This document shows, piece by piece, positions 8,253-19,015 of a stretch of 64,000 nt of DNA. Position 1 is the first letter of the stretch. Every line of letters starts with the position of its first letter. Location of the stretch: positions 127,372 through 191,371 of the forward strand of contig CAZEWN010000003.1 of the NCBI GenBank assembly GCA_964516135.1. Reading direction: 5' to 3'. This DNA is from 34-65-8 sp964516135 (GTDB lineage: Bacteria > Pseudomonadota > Alphaproteobacteria > Sphingomonadales > Sphingomonadaceae). Under the pieces are notes generated by a model that saw only the letters and a list, made by a program, of their open reading frames with translations, ran no database searches and was not told where the DNA came from. A program made the position numbers and the translations under genes.

Positions 8253-8869
8253 TCATCGCCGTCGATGGCCCCACCGCATCGGGCAAAGGTACGATCGCGC
8301 GTAAATTGGCGCAGAGATATGGCCTGCCGCATCTCGATACCGGACTGCTTTACCGCGCGGTCGGGCGACAAGTGGCGCTGAACCGCGGCGACCCGAATGA
8401 CCCGGGAGACGCGCTCGCGGCAACGGATTTTCCGGAAAGCCTCCTCGACGATCCTGTGCTGCGTAGCGAGGAAACGGGGGGGCTCGCCAGCCGGGTTTCG
8501 GTCCATCCGGCCGTGCGCGAGGCGCTGTTCCTGCGCCAGCGGGCATTCGCGGTCCAGCCGGAGGGGGCGGTACTGGACGGACGCGACATCGGCACGGTAA
8601 TCGCGCCGGAAGCACAGGTGAAGTTGTTCGTCACCGCCAGCGTAGAGGCGCGTGCGCTGCGCCGATTTCGCGAGATGGAAGCGCGCGGCGTTGCCACCAC
8701 GCTGGAGACGATTGCCCAGGACCTGCATCGACGCGATGCCCGCGACGCGGGCCGCAAGGAGGCACCATTGCGCGTCGCCGACGGCGCGTTCGTGATCGAC
8801 ACCACGGCGATGACCCGCGAGCAGGCGCTCGCCGCTGCGGTCGAGGCGGTCGAACAGGCTTCGCGATGA
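8249..8869 (+). CDS. cmk: Cytidylate kinase
   Basis: Cmk phosphorylates CMP and dCMP using ATP. The 206-residue product has the P-loop GPTASGKGT (residues 7-15), the CMP-binding LDTGLLYRAVG, the DGRDIGTV motif and a LID-like RFREMEARG region, all in the normal order and length. The ATG overlaps the stop of the preceding membrane gene. Cmk directly upstream of rpsA is a widely conserved arrangement. Confidence 0.95.
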   Translation: MIIAVDGPTASGKGTIARKLAQRYGLPHLDTGLLYRAVGRQVALNRGDPNDPGDALAATDFPESLLDDPVLRSEETGGLASRVSVHPAVREALFLRQRAFAVQPEGAVLDGRDIGTVIAPEAQVKLFVTASVEARALRRFREMEARGVATTLETIAQDLHRRDARDAGRKEAPLRVADGAFVIDTTAMTREQALAAAVEAVEQASR

Positions 8870-9100
8870 CCGGCCACTGGCCGCTTTCGCTTGCTTTCGC
8901 AGGCGGTTTCGCCTAGGCGCGCGCCCGTCCATTCCAGCAACTGCCAGAACGGACCTTCGCCGCGGCAATCGGCCCGGCGGGGATACGGCCCTCTTGGCCC
9001 GCTTCCAACCTTCCCACCCGGGAGGGGCGGCAATCCCGCCGCAGCGGAGAAAGACCCCGGTAGAACCGGTGGCCGGTAGCAAACGTGAAGGAACGCAACC

Positions 9101-10816
<1,716 letters not shown>

Positions 10817-10841
10817 TCCTTTCAATCTTGCGATCATCACC

Positions 10842-10880
10842 AAAAGGCCCGTCCTCCCGACCGGGAGGGCGGGCCTTTTC
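10842..10880 (+). terminator. Rho-independent terminator after rpsA
   Basis: An 18-bp near-perfect stem (AAAAGGCCCG...CGGGCCTTTT, with the inner arm CCTCCCG/CGGGAGG) ends in CTTTTC. It lies 25 bases past the rpsA stop and is symmetric enough to act in both directions. Confidence 0.9.
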
Positions 10881-10911
10881 TATACCGTAATCGCGCCGTA
10901 GGATGTCGCCC

Positions 10912-11670
10912 ATGCTCCACGTCCACCAGTTCCCGTGCCTTAGCGACAACTACGGCTTTCTCCTCCACGATCCCGCCAGCGGCGAGACCGCTGCAATCGA
11001 CACACCAGATGGTGCCGAATACCTCCGGCAGGCGGAGGCCAAGGGATGGCAGATCACGCAGATATGGAACACTCACTGGCATCCCGACCATGCGGGCGGG
11101 AACGGGGCAATTGTCGCAGCGACCGGCGCGACGGTCACTGCCCCCGCGGAAGTCGAAAAGCTCTCGCCGATCGACACCGTGGTCGGCAACGGCGACACGG
11201 TGTGCCTGGGCGACTGGCAAGCGCGCGTGATTGACGTCTCGGGCCATACCAAAGGCCACATCGCCTACCATCTGGCCGAAGCGAGCATTGCATTCGTCGG
11301 CGACAGTGTGTTCGCGCTGGGGTGTGGGCGGATGTTCGAGGGCGAGCCGCAGCAGTTCTGGAACAGCCTCGACCGGATTCGCCAGCTACCGCCCGAAACG
11401 CTGCTCTATTGCGCCCATGAATATACGCAATCGAACGCGCGGTTCGCGCTCCATGCCGATCCGGACAATGTCGAACTGCAGCTTTATTCCGCCGATATCG
11501 ACGCCCATCGTGCGCGGGGCGAGCCGACCGTGCCAGCACGCCTTGCGCGCGAGCTCGCCACCAACCCGTTCCTGCGCGCCGACCGCGAGGACTTGCGCGA
11601 TCGCTGGGGCGGCGCGACACCCGCCGAAACCTTTGCCCGGCTTCGTGCCGCCAAGGACAACTTCGCCTGA
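10912..11670 (+). CDS. gloB: Hydroxyacylglutathione hydrolase (glyoxalase II)
   Basis: Glyoxalase II hydrolyses S-D-lactoylglutathione to D-lactate and glutathione during methylglyoxal detoxification. It is a metallo-beta-lactamase fold protein with THWHPDH at residues 54-60, a second metal histidine in SGHTKGH, the bridging Asp in FVGDSVF, and a C-terminal HAGH-type glutathione-binding domain (CAHEYTQSNARFA). The start at 10912 follows AGGA by about 7 bases and fits the family; a second in-frame ATG at 10903 overlaps that ribosome site. Confidence 0.95.
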   Translation: MLHVHQFPCLSDNYGFLLHDPASGETAAIDTPDGAEYLRQAEAKGWQITQIWNTHWHPDHAGGNGAIVAATGATVTAPAEVEKLSPIDTVVGNGDTVCLGDWQARVIDVSGHTKGHIAYHLAEASIAFVGDSVFALGCGRMFEGEPQQFWNSLDRIRQLPPETLLYCAHEYTQSNARFALHADPDNVELQLYSADIDAHRARGEPTVPARLARELATNPFLRADREDLRDRWGGATPAETFARLRAAKDNFA

Positions 11671-11685
11671 TCGGCCACGCGCCGC

Positions 11686-12294
11686 TCAGCCCGGATAAGG
11701 ATCGGCCTTCAGCAGCTTGGCCAGATGCGCCGCGTTGGTGGCAACCATCTTGGCGGTCTCCGTAACCTTCCTGGGCGTCCTGTCGAGATCCTTGAAATCG
11801 GTCGAACCCATTGCCTCGCCCACCCAATAGCAGGCCGCCACTGCCGGGATCGTCCAGCCGGTATCGTTGAGGCTCTGGAACAGCTGCGCGGAAGAGAAAT
11901 GGGCGCCATCTTCATTGCCAACGATCGCCGCGACCGCGACCTTGCCGTAGCTTGGCATCCGGCCCTCATCATCGGTCTCGTCGAGAAAGGCATCCATCCG
12001 CTCGAGCACCCGCTTGGCGATGGAACTTACTTGCCCCATCCAGATCGGGCCACCGAAGATAAGGATGTCGTGGGCGAGAATCTTTTCTCGGAGCGCGGGC
12101 CAGGCGTCTCCTTTGCCCTCATCCGAAGTCACGCCAGGGTACACGTCGTGATCAGCGATGCGAATGGTCTCGCTCAACTCCACCCCGGCGGAGGCAAAGT
12201 GCTTCGCCATCACGGCGATCATGACGTCGGTCGAGCTTTCCTCGCCGTCGGATTTCTTCAAAGTGCAATTGAGCGCGATTGCAGAAAGGGCCAC
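11686..12294 (-). CDS. Flavodoxin-like NAD(P)H-dependent oxidoreductase
   Basis: A 202-residue protein of the flavodoxin/FMN-reductase fold. It begins with a beta strand and loop (ALNCTLKKSDGEESST) typical of FMN phosphate binding, followed by HDILIFGGPIWMGQVSS, where flavin isoalloxazine contacts occur, and a GNEDGAH loop. The start is a GTG with AGGAG 7 bases upstream. The family includes WrbA-like and ArsH-like reductases, and the substrate cannot be told from sequence. It is convergent with gloB and lies just downstream of the ATP synthase F0 genes on the same strand. Confidence 0.8.
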   Translation of the reverse strand: MALSAIALNCTLKKSDGEESSTDVMIAVMAKHFASAGVELSETIRIADHDVYPGVTSDEGKGDAWPALREKILAHDILIFGGPIWMGQVSSIAKRVLERMDAFLDETDDEGRMPSYGKVAVAAIVGNEDGAHFSSAQLFQSLNDTGWTIPAVAACYWVGEAMGSTDFKDLDRTPRKVTETAKMVATNAAHLAKLLKADPYPG

Positions 12295-12355
12295 GGGATT
12301 CTCCTGCTGATGCAGGAAGAAGCCATGGCCCCGTAACCGGTTCCGGGATTGGATA

Positions 12356-12925
12356 TCAGATCGAGGCGATGACCTCGTCGGCCAGCTTCGCGTCAGCGCT
12401 GGCATCGTGCTTGTCGGCGATCAGTTTACGCGCGGCACCGGCAGCGGCGGTGGCGGCCTTGGCGCGGACGCTCTCCACCGCTTCGCGTTCGGCGGCGGCG
12501 ATCTTGTCCTGCGCCATTTTCTGTCGGCGCGCGACCATCGCCGTGCTGTCAGCTTCGGCCTTGGCGACAATCGCGTCGGCCTCGCGCCGGGCGTTGTCCA
12601 TCATTGCCTCGGCATCCTTCTCCGCGCCAGCGATCTTGGCGGAGTATTCGTTACGCAGCGCCTCGGCTTCCGCGCGCAGGGCCTTCGCCTCGTCAAGTTG
12701 CGCCTTGATCGCCGCAATCCTGGCATCCAGCCCGCCGGTGATCATGCCGGGCACTTTCTTCCAAACCATAACCAGGATCAGGACCAGCATCGCGATCGAC
12801 ACGATCTGATAGGGCGCGAGGCCGAACAGTTCGGGCTCGACGTGCTTGCCTGCGTCGGCATCGACCTCGACCACACCAGCCTCGGCAGGCGTCGTGGCGA
12901 TCACTTCGGGCAAGTTGTTAGCCAT
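12356..12925 (-). CDS. atpF: ATP synthase F0 subunit b
   Basis: A peripheral-stalk subunit linking the membrane sector to F1. The 189-residue protein has one N-terminal membrane helix (about residues 40-56) and then a long charged, alanine-rich helix with no prolines for more than 100 residues, characteristic of b subunits. Its start overlaps the end of the b' gene by 8 bases. It is the last gene of the F0 operon here; the F1 genes are not in this window, a common split in alphaproteobacteria. Confidence 0.93.
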   Translation of the reverse strand: MANNLPEVIATTPAEAGVVEVDADAGKHVEPELFGLAPYQIVSIAMLVLILVMVWKKVPGMITGGLDARIAAIKAQLDEAKALRAEAEALRNEYSAKIAGAEKDAEAMMDNARREADAIVAKAEADSTAMVARRQKMAQDKIAAAEREAVESVRAKAATAAAGAARKLIADKHDASADAKLADEVIASI

Positions 12926-13412
12926 TGGCCATCGCTTCCTTCACGGCGGACTTCGCGGCCGGCTTGGTAACTTTCACACCCGCCAGACGCTGGACAATAT
13001 CCTGTGCCGCCTCGACGGCGACATCCTCGATCTCAGCAAGCGCCGAGGTGCGCGCGGCGGCGATTTCCGTCTCCGCCTCGGTCAGTTTCTTGTCGAGGCG
13101 CTTCTGCGCCGCAGCGAGCTTCTTCTCGCTCGCCGCCGCGGCGTCGGCCTTGGCGCGCGAGACGAGCTCCTGCGCAGCGGCGCGATTGGCGTTTTCGCGC
13201 TGACGCCACGCCTCTTCCTCCGCATCCGCCTGCGTCCTGGCCGCAGTGGCAGCGGCAAGATCGGCGGCGATCTGGCCGTCACGCTCGGCGACGGTCGCCA
13301 TCACGCGCGGCACCATGCCCCGGCCGACGACAAAAAACACGAAGCCGAAGAACACCAGCAGCCAGAATATCTGGCTGGCATAGGTTTCCGCGAGCTGGGC
13401 TATCTGGGGCAT
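12918..13412 (-). CDS. atpF': ATP synthase F0 subunit b' (second b-type subunit)
   Basis: A 164-residue divergent b subunit, present in addition to atpF in photosynthetic bacteria and many alphaproteobacteria, where the stalk is a b/b' heterodimer. An N-terminal membrane helix (residues 13-30, FWLLVFFGFVFFVVG) is followed by a long Ala/Glu/Lys coiled coil. The chosen ATG begins MPQIAQLAETYASQIFW; 20 upstream in-frame codons lie in the atpE-atpF' spacer and were rejected. Confidence 0.93.
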   Translation of the reverse strand: MPQIAQLAETYASQIFWLLVFFGFVFFVVGRGMVPRVMATVAERDGQIAADLAAATAARTQADAEEEAWRQRENANRAAAQELVSRAKADAAAASEKKLAAAQKRLDKKLTEAETEIAAARTSALAEIEDVAVEAAQDIVQRLAGVKVTKPAAKSAVKEAMANG

Positions 13413-13491
13413 TGGAGGACGACCTCGGGCAAACGCGGTTTCAGGCGGGCGACGGCAGGAATGTCCCCGCACGCCGCCCGGATGTCAGCTG

Positions 13492-13719
13492 TCAGGCGAC
13501 GAAGATCAGGATCATCGCAACGACGAACGCCAGCAGCCCGAGGAGTTCGGCAGCGGCGAAGCCGATGAACAGGCGGCCCTGCTGGCCGTCGGCTGCACCG
13601 GGGTTACGCAGCGCGCTCTCGAGGAACGAGCCGAAGACGTTACCCACGCCGATGGCGGCCATGCCGGCACCGATCGCGGCGAGACCTGCGCCGACGAGCT
13701 TTGCAGCTTCTACTTCCAT
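13492..13719 (-). CDS. atpE: ATP synthase F0 subunit c
   Basis: The proton-translocating ring subunit. The 75-residue protein has two membrane helices joined by a polar loop (RNPGAADGQQGRL), with the essential carboxylate as Glu in FAAAELLGL of helix 2. The glycine-rich first helix (GAGLAAIGAGMAAIGVG) is typical. The segment RNPGA is the conserved F1-contact loop. Confidence 0.97.
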   Translation of the reverse strand: MEVEAAKLVGAGLAAIGAGMAAIGVGNVFGSFLESALRNPGAADGQQGRLFIGFAAAELLGLLAFVVAMILIFVA

Positions 13720-13766
13720 TTGAAACTCCTTTGGATTTAACAGGTTGAAACGGGTTGTTCGAAAAT

Positions 13767-14555
13767 TCAGTGCAGATGCTCAGCGTCGTTGATGTAAAGC
13801 GACGTGAGCAGCGCGAAGACATAGGCCTGGATGCCCGCGACCAGGATTTCCAGCGCGCTGATGCCGATCATCAGTGCAAAGCTGGGCAGCCCGACGAGCA
13901 GACCGAAGCCCGCCCCGGCGTTGGTCCCGTCGATCACGAAGCTCGACAGCACCTTCAAGAGGACGTGGCCAGCCATCATCGCCACGAACAGCCGCAGCGC
14001 GAGGCTGAACGGGCGCACGGCGAAACTGATCAGTTCGATCGGAAAGATGATCGGTATCATCGGCAACGGCGTGCCGTGGGGAACGAACAAGCTGAAGAAC
14101 TTGAGCCCGTGCTTCCAGAAGCCGACAATTAGCACGATCGAGAAGCTCATCACCGCCAGAACGCCGGTGACCGTGAAGTGGCTGGTGAACGTGAACGGGT
14201 GGATGCCGACCACGCCAAGCGGCAGCAGTCCCAGAAGATTGGCGAACAGGATGAACATGAACAGCGAGAACACGTAAGGGACATACTTGCGCCCCTCCTT
14301 GCCGATGTTCGCTTCGAGCATGTCGTCGATGAAGCCGGTGAAGGTTTCCACCGCCATCTGCCAGCGGCCGGGCACCAGCTGGCGCCGCATCCCGCCCGCG
14401 ACGAAGATCGTCAGCAGGACGGTCGTGACCGCCATCCACAGCGCGCTGTTGGTGAAAGCGATGTTATAGCCCGCGATTTCCCAGCCCTCGGTCCCGCCGA
14501 TGGGGGCGATGGTGAACTGGTACATCGGGTCGACTTTGGCCGGTGCGGCTGCCAC
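13767..14555 (-). CDS. atpB: ATP synthase F0 subunit a
   Basis: Subunit a forms the proton half-channels against the c ring. The 262-residue protein shows five or six membrane helices and the essential Arg in PFSLALRLFVAMMAGH. The start is placed at a GTG preceded by AGGGA about 9 bases upstream; this matches relatives that begin with a short AKVDPM-type leader. The ATG at 14525 (MYQFTIAPIGG) is an alternative that removes ten residues. It is part of atpI-atpB-atpE-atpF'-atpF. Confidence 0.93.
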   Translation of the reverse strand: MAAAPAKVDPMYQFTIAPIGGTEGWEIAGYNIAFTNSALWMAVTTVLLTIFVAGGMRRQLVPGRWQMAVETFTGFIDDMLEANIGKEGRKYVPYVFSLFMFILFANLLGLLPLGVVGIHPFTFTSHFTVTGVLAVMSFSIVLIVGFWKHGLKFFSLFVPHGTPLPMIPIIFPIELISFAVRPFSLALRLFVAMMAGHVLLKVLSSFVIDGTNAGAGFGLLVGLPSFALMIGISALEILVAGIQAYVFALLTSLYINDAEHLH

Positions 14556-14604
14556 GTCTGGACGGTCCCTAAAACCTAGCGGGCGATCGCGCCCCGGCCA
14601 CGCC

Positions 14605-14934
14605 TCACTTGGAGGTGTCGTCGGTCCGCGTATTCGCCATCCGGAAGATGTTCCTGAAGGCAACGACTATTCCGAGGAACAGCCCCACCAACAGACCCCA
14701 GGGCGTGGTTCCAGCCAGCACGTCAACGAGCCAACCGAGCACCGCACCGCCGAGAAGCCCGCCGAGCAAGTCCGCCAATACCCGGTTGCCGCTGCGATAG
14801 TTCGCGTCGGCGCCTGATACCTGCGGCCGGTTGCGCTGCTCTTCACGCTCGCGTGCGGCCTGAAGCCGCGCTTCGAGCGCGTCGATCCGCGCATCCTCGG
14901 CAATGGGTTCCCGTGCGGGCTTCTCGTCGCTCAT
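14605..14934 (-). CDS. atpI: ATP synthase protein I (AtpI/AtpZ family)
   Basis: A 109-residue protein with a hydrophilic, charged N-terminal half and two membrane helices in the C-terminal half (about residues 53-72 and 77-95, with GLLGGAVLGWLVD and PWGLLVGLFLG). These features match the AtpI/AtpZ assembly-helper family. It is the first gene of the F0 operon, as in other alphaproteobacteria. Confidence 0.88.
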   Translation of the reverse strand: MSDEKPAREPIAEDARIDALEARLQAAREREEQRNRPQVSGADANYRSGNRVLADLLGGLLGGAVLGWLVDVLAGTTPWGLLVGLFLGIVVAFRNIFRMANTRTDDTSK

Positions 14935-15073
14935 GCCAGCCTCCTGTGAAGGGAATGCGCGGCACAGGCAGAGGTGCCCGCCGAGGGCGCCGCCCCCTTA
15001 GGCGGGGGTCATGGGCGAGTCAACCGGTGTGGGGCGGAAATGGGAGCATTGTGAATGCACCCCGGCGGCGATT

Positions 15074-15472
15074 TCAAGGACAGCGGGAGTCGCGTTGCGG
15101 GGGTGCGCTGGTGCGGGTCTGCCAACTGCCGTCGGGCGCCTGATATTTCTCGCCCGCCGATGTCCGCGCGATGGCGATGCAACCGGCGGTCAGCGCATAT
15201 TCCTCCAGCGTCGCGTTCGCAGCCTTTGCCCGCTCGGCATAGACCTCGCGCCGCTTGATATTGATGTCGTTGACCATCCGCTGCAACGCGGGTGTGGCGG
15301 CACCGACGATGCCGAGATAGCCATCCATCTTCTCGCCGACCTGGCCCGAGGAGCGAGCCGCGTCATAGGCCGGATCGCGCTGGGCCAGTGCGGGTGTTCC
15401 CAGGGCCAGCACGGCCAGACCAGCGCCCAGGGCGAGCTTTCGCAGCGAAATTGTCATCGTGGTCAATCCCAT
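15074..15472 (-). CDS. ydbL: YdbL-like periplasmic protein (DUF1318)
   Basis: A 132-residue exported protein with a signal peptide (LALGAGLAVLALGTPALAQ) and the DUF1318 region: GQVGEKMDGYLG, then the NIKRREVYAERAKA helix, then the CIAIARTSAGEKYQ strand. In E. coli YdbL works with YnbE and YdbH, where it is proposed to limit multimerisation of the YnbE bridge. The start overlaps the ynbE stop as TGATG, indicating coupled translation; an internal ATG at 15457 is possible. Confidence 0.85.
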   Translation of the reverse strand: MGLTTMTISLRKLALGAGLAVLALGTPALAQRDPAYDAARSSGQVGEKMDGYLGIVGAATPALQRMVNDINIKRREVYAERAKAANATLEEYALTAGCIAIARTSAGEKYQAPDGSWQTRTSAPPQRDSRCP

Positions 15473-15657
15473 CAGAATATGTCCGCGTTTTCCTCGATCG
15501 TATTGCCCGCATCCTCCGCCAGGCGATAGATCACTTCCTGCCGGATGTTGATGTTCAATTCGATCACGATCGGTTCTGCGGGCGCCGTCACGTTGATGCA
15601 ACCAGCCAGCATCGCCAACGGGGCCATCGGAGCATATAACGCCCGCATCCGTCGCAT
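15472..15657 (-). CDS. ynbE: YnbE-like outer-membrane lipoprotein
   Basis: A short lipoprotein (61 residues) with lipobox LAGC followed by the hallmark segment PIVIELNINIRQEVIYRL and an acidic end. In E. coli, YnbE multimers extend the YdbH lipid-transport groove to the outer membrane. The start at 15657 has a G-rich ribosome site and gives a normal signal peptide. An upstream ATG at 15729 overlaps the ydbH stop (ATGA) and would add 24 residues, so either start is possible. It lies between ydbH and ydbL. Confidence 0.85.
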   Translation of the reverse strand: MRRMRALYAPMAPLAMLAGCINVTAPAEPIVIELNINIRQEVIYRLAEDAGNTIEENADIF

Positions 15658-15725
15658 CCCGCATGCCCCCCGATGCACGACCGGCAGTGTCGCAGGGGGG
15701 ACGCGCGGGGTCAATCTGGCAGCGT

Positions 15726-18700
15726 TCATCGCATGGTCTCGCTTTCCGGGGTCTGAATGGCGGGTTCATTGGGAATTACGTCCTCCGGACGAACGGCGGG
15801 CGGAGGCGGGCTGACCTGGCGACGGATCGGCAAGCCGTTGTCGTCGACCAGACCGAGTTCACGCGGATCGCGTACAAAGGCCGGGTCGTACATCGCGCGG
15901 ATCGAAGTGATAAGCTGGTAGAACGGCGCGCGCACGTTGACATTGAATCGCAACGGCAGGCTGGCCAGGCGCCGGGTGAGGAAATTGCTTGTCGCCCCCT
16001 CGCCCTGACTGACCCCGTCGAACCGCACGCGCGTAACGATCTCGCCGGTCAGCGCGCCGTCCATCCGCACGGTCATGGTGCGATAGTTGAGCGAACGCAG
16101 CGCGTCGAAAGCGAAATTCGCGATCGGAGTAAGATCCTCGTAAGTCAGTTCACCGACGTAGGACACATTGCCACCCGGCGCGCGAGAATCGAGCGCCCCA
16201 CCCTCTATCCGGCCATTGCCGGCCGTATCGAAAATGATCGGGACCACGCCATCGAACACACCCGTGGCGCTGATATTGCCCAGTTCCATCTGCTGGACGA
16301 ATTGCGCCGCCTCCAGCCCTTCGATGCGGAACACATAGCGGCGCGCCTCCTGCACACCAAAGTTGAGATCGACCGGTTCAAGGATCAGCGATCCGCCCAT
16401 GAACGGCCACCGCCCGCCGGCGACCGAAACGAGCGTCCCACCGCGCAAACCGAACTCCACCTCACCATCCAGAACCTCGATGCCCGGGTTGATCGAGGCA
16501 ACGCGCAGCCGCTGGCCCGGCGCGGTGGTGAGGCTGATCAGGTCGTCGAAGCGGATCGTGCCGCGCGCCCCGCGAACCGGCCCGAACGCGGCTGCGAAAT
16601 CGAGCCCGACGGTCGAGAAGGAGCCGGTGCTGGTCACGCCGCGCGCATCCCAGTCGACCCTTCCCGTGCCGTTGACCAGTCCGCGCGCGTTCGCAATCAC
16701 GCCCAGGGCGCGAACGGTCAGGTCGTCGGGTTGCAATGCCTCGTCGAAGCGAAGTCCGTTCACGGCGAGATCGGCGTGGCCGACCCCGGACGACAGCGCG
16801 TGCACGATCGCCACGTCGGTCACCGCACGGTCGCTGGCGGGATGCCGGAGCGTCGCAAGCGCGCGGATGACGTTGCCCTCCAGCGCCAGGGTGGCGCCCC
16901 GCGCGGCCAGCGGCTCGAAACGGTCGGGCTTGGCCCGGTCCCGCAGCCTGAAAGCGCCATCGGTCAGCGTCAACGCGTTGCCCGCGTAACGCCAGCGGCC
17001 ACTGGCCTCGGTCAGATCGAGCGGCACCGCGGCGAGGCTGACGTCGGCATCGGCAAACGTGCCCGCGATATCCGAGCCGCCCAGCTGTGCACCCAGATCT
17101 CTGATCAGGAACCGGCTTGCGGTGGCCAGGGGGCCGAGTGACACATCAAGGTTCCGTGCGCGCAGCACGCCGGGAAAGGCGAAGCCGATCGGGCCGCTGG
17201 CGATCCGCACCGGCGTTCCGGCGAGCCGCCCCGCGATGTTGAGTGACGGCGCCCCCGCCGCGATCTGCACGCCCGCACCGTCGCTGCGTACGATCGCGCT
17301 GCCCGGTGGCGGGCACAGCGTCAGGCGGCGGCTGTCGATCTCGAGGGTTGCAATCGCCAGTCGGTCGAACCGCGCCTCGGTACAGCGCCGCCACAGCGAC
17401 AGCGCGCCATCGGATGCCCATCGCCCGCTCAGCGGAAGGCGCAGCCCACGCGTCGATCCACCCGGCAACGGGCCGCTGGCAATGACCTCTCCGGAAAAAC
17501 CAAGCGAGCCATCGCGGGCCTGCGCCACGTCGAGATTTGGCACCGCCAGCGACGCGCCGCCAGCGACATATTCCTGCATGCGAAGTCGCAGCACCATCGT
17601 GCCGCCCGGCTGGCGCTCCATCCGCCCTGCGATCTGCGGCATGCCGGCGCCGCCCGTCACCAGGTTGCCCTCCAGCCGCGGACGCCGCCCGCCAGCACTC
17701 GACATCTGGAAGCGGGACAGCGACAGCAATGTCGCACCACTGCCGCCGCGCACGCTTGCCGAAGGTACGACCAGACCAATCCCGGACACGGTGCGGCGCA
17801 GCGACAGGTCGGCGATCATGCTGCTGCCGCGCTCTTCGCGCGCCAACGCCTGCCGCGCTTGGCGCAGCAACGGGGCGAGCAGCGTCTGATCGGTCGCGAA
17901 GATCCCGTTTGCAAGCGCGCGGTCGATGGCATCACCAGCGCGCAGCCCGTTGCCGCGCACCCGGGTATCGAGCTCGATGCGGGCGAAACTGTCGCGCGCG
18001 CGCAGCGCGCCCTCGGCGGTCACCACCGCGAACCGGGCTTGCGGCACGATAACTCCGCGCCCGGCCAGCGAATAGGTTGCGTTGACACCCCCGGACGAGG
18101 TCGCGGCACGCAGCGTACCCGACAGCGAGTTTGCGCCGCCGCCAGGCGCGGTCAACGCGCCGGTGGTGATCCTGGCGCGCCCATCGAACCCGTCGAGCCG
18201 AGGCGAACCGTTCGCGTCGACCTGCAGCGCGGCATCGGCGAGCATCACCCCGGCTGCCGGACAGGCCAACCGCCCAACCCGTACCGGCCCGGCAAATCGC
18301 GGCGCACCGGCGCTGGTGGTCACGCGGCCGAACAGCGTGGCGCCGCCCGCCGTGCAACCGGCGCCCGACAGGCTTGGCGCGGTTGCGGCGATAATCCCGG
18401 CGAACCCGTCGTCCAGCTCGCCCTCCCCTTCGGCCTTCACGCCGACCGGTCCGAAATCGGTTTCCAGCAAAGCGCGCCCGTCAACCAGCCTGAGGTCGAG
18501 GTCGGGCAGACCGGGCGGCTCGTCGCTCTCGGAAAAGATCAGCGGATCCAGGCTGCCGAACGACAAGGCGCCGCCACGGTAGCTGCCGTAGAGACGTGGC
18601 CGGATCACTTCGACGCGTCCGATCGCCGGTGTCCCCAGGCGGTAGCGCAAGTGCACGACGACCCGCTCGATAGTGAGATCGGGCCGGCGCGGATCTCCGA

Positions 18701-18947
18701 CCACGACATTGGCGAGGATCTGCCGGTCCGGCGCGACCGATTCGATGTCGTAAGTCGCGTCCAGCCCGGCGGCCTCGAGCTGCTCGAAAACGATATCAGC
18801 CGCGATTTTCTCGCGCTGGGTCCATATCGCGCCCAGGCCGACCACCAGAAACACACCGACCCCGGCGGACACGCGCCAGCGTTTGCGGCGGGGCACCAGC
18901 CGGGCGACGAGGCTCTTTCCTGTATTGTCGACGTCGGCCGCGGCCAT
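15726..18947 (-). CDS. ydbH: YdbH family AsmA-like envelope lipid transporter
   Basis: A very large (1073-residue) envelope protein with a short cytoplasmic N-terminus rich in basic residues, one membrane anchor (about residues 26-44), and a periplasmic body made of repeating beta strands, as in AsmA-like bridge proteins (TamB, YhdP, YdbH). These move phospholipids between inner and outer membrane. Identification as YdbH rests on its size, its N-terminal anchor and its position upstream of ynbE and ydbL, the same gene order as in E. coli. Confidence 0.88.
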   Translation of the reverse strand: MAAADVDNTGKSLVARLVPRRKRWRVSAGVGVFLVVGLGAIWTQREKIAADIVFEQLEAAGLDATYDIESVAPDRQILANVVVGDPRRPDLTIERVVVHLRYRLGTPAIGRVEVIRPRLYGSYRGGALSFGSLDPLIFSESDEPPGLPDLDLRLVDGRALLETDFGPVGVKAEGEGELDDGFAGIIAATAPSLSGAGCTAGGATLFGRVTTSAGAPRFAGPVRVGRLACPAAGVMLADAALQVDANGSPRLDGFDGRARITTGALTAPGGGANSLSGTLRAATSSGGVNATYSLAGRGVIVPQARFAVVTAEGALRARDSFARIELDTRVRGNGLRAGDAIDRALANGIFATDQTLLAPLLRQARQALAREERGSSMIADLSLRRTVSGIGLVVPSASVRGGSGATLLSLSRFQMSSAGGRRPRLEGNLVTGGAGMPQIAGRMERQPGGTMVLRLRMQEYVAGGASLAVPNLDVAQARDGSLGFSGEVIASGPLPGGSTRGLRLPLSGRWASDGALSLWRRCTEARFDRLAIATLEIDSRRLTLCPPPGSAIVRSDGAGVQIAAGAPSLNIAGRLAGTPVRIASGPIGFAFPGVLRARNLDVSLGPLATASRFLIRDLGAQLGGSDIAGTFADADVSLAAVPLDLTEASGRWRYAGNALTLTDGAFRLRDRAKPDRFEPLAARGATLALEGNVIRALATLRHPASDRAVTDVAIVHALSSGVGHADLAVNGLRFDEALQPDDLTVRALGVIANARGLVNGTGRVDWDARGVTSTGSFSTVGLDFAAAFGPVRGARGTIRFDDLISLTTAPGQRLRVASINPGIEVLDGEVEFGLRGGTLVSVAGGRWPFMGGSLILEPVDLNFGVQEARRYVFRIEGLEAAQFVQQMELGNISATGVFDGVVPIIFDTAGNGRIEGGALDSRAPGGNVSYVGELTYEDLTPIANFAFDALRSLNYRTMTVRMDGALTGEIVTRVRFDGVSQGEGATSNFLTRRLASLPLRFNVNVRAPFYQLITSIRAMYDPAFVRDPRELGLVDDNGLPIRRQVSPPPPAVRPEDVIPNEPAIQTPESETMR

Positions 18948-19015
18948 TCCCCACCCTTGCGCGCATCGCCAGGCAAAGGCAATGCAGGCAAATTAACTCG
19001 CTGGCGGGGTCAGGG

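Noticed and set aside
8870..9100. Possible small gene or riboswitch before rpsA
   Set aside because: Only short GC-rich inverted repeats are seen; no coding signal and no recognised leader fold.
15663..17141. A 492-codon open frame on the plus strand
   Set aside because: Antisense to ydbH; no start context and composition typical of shadow frames.
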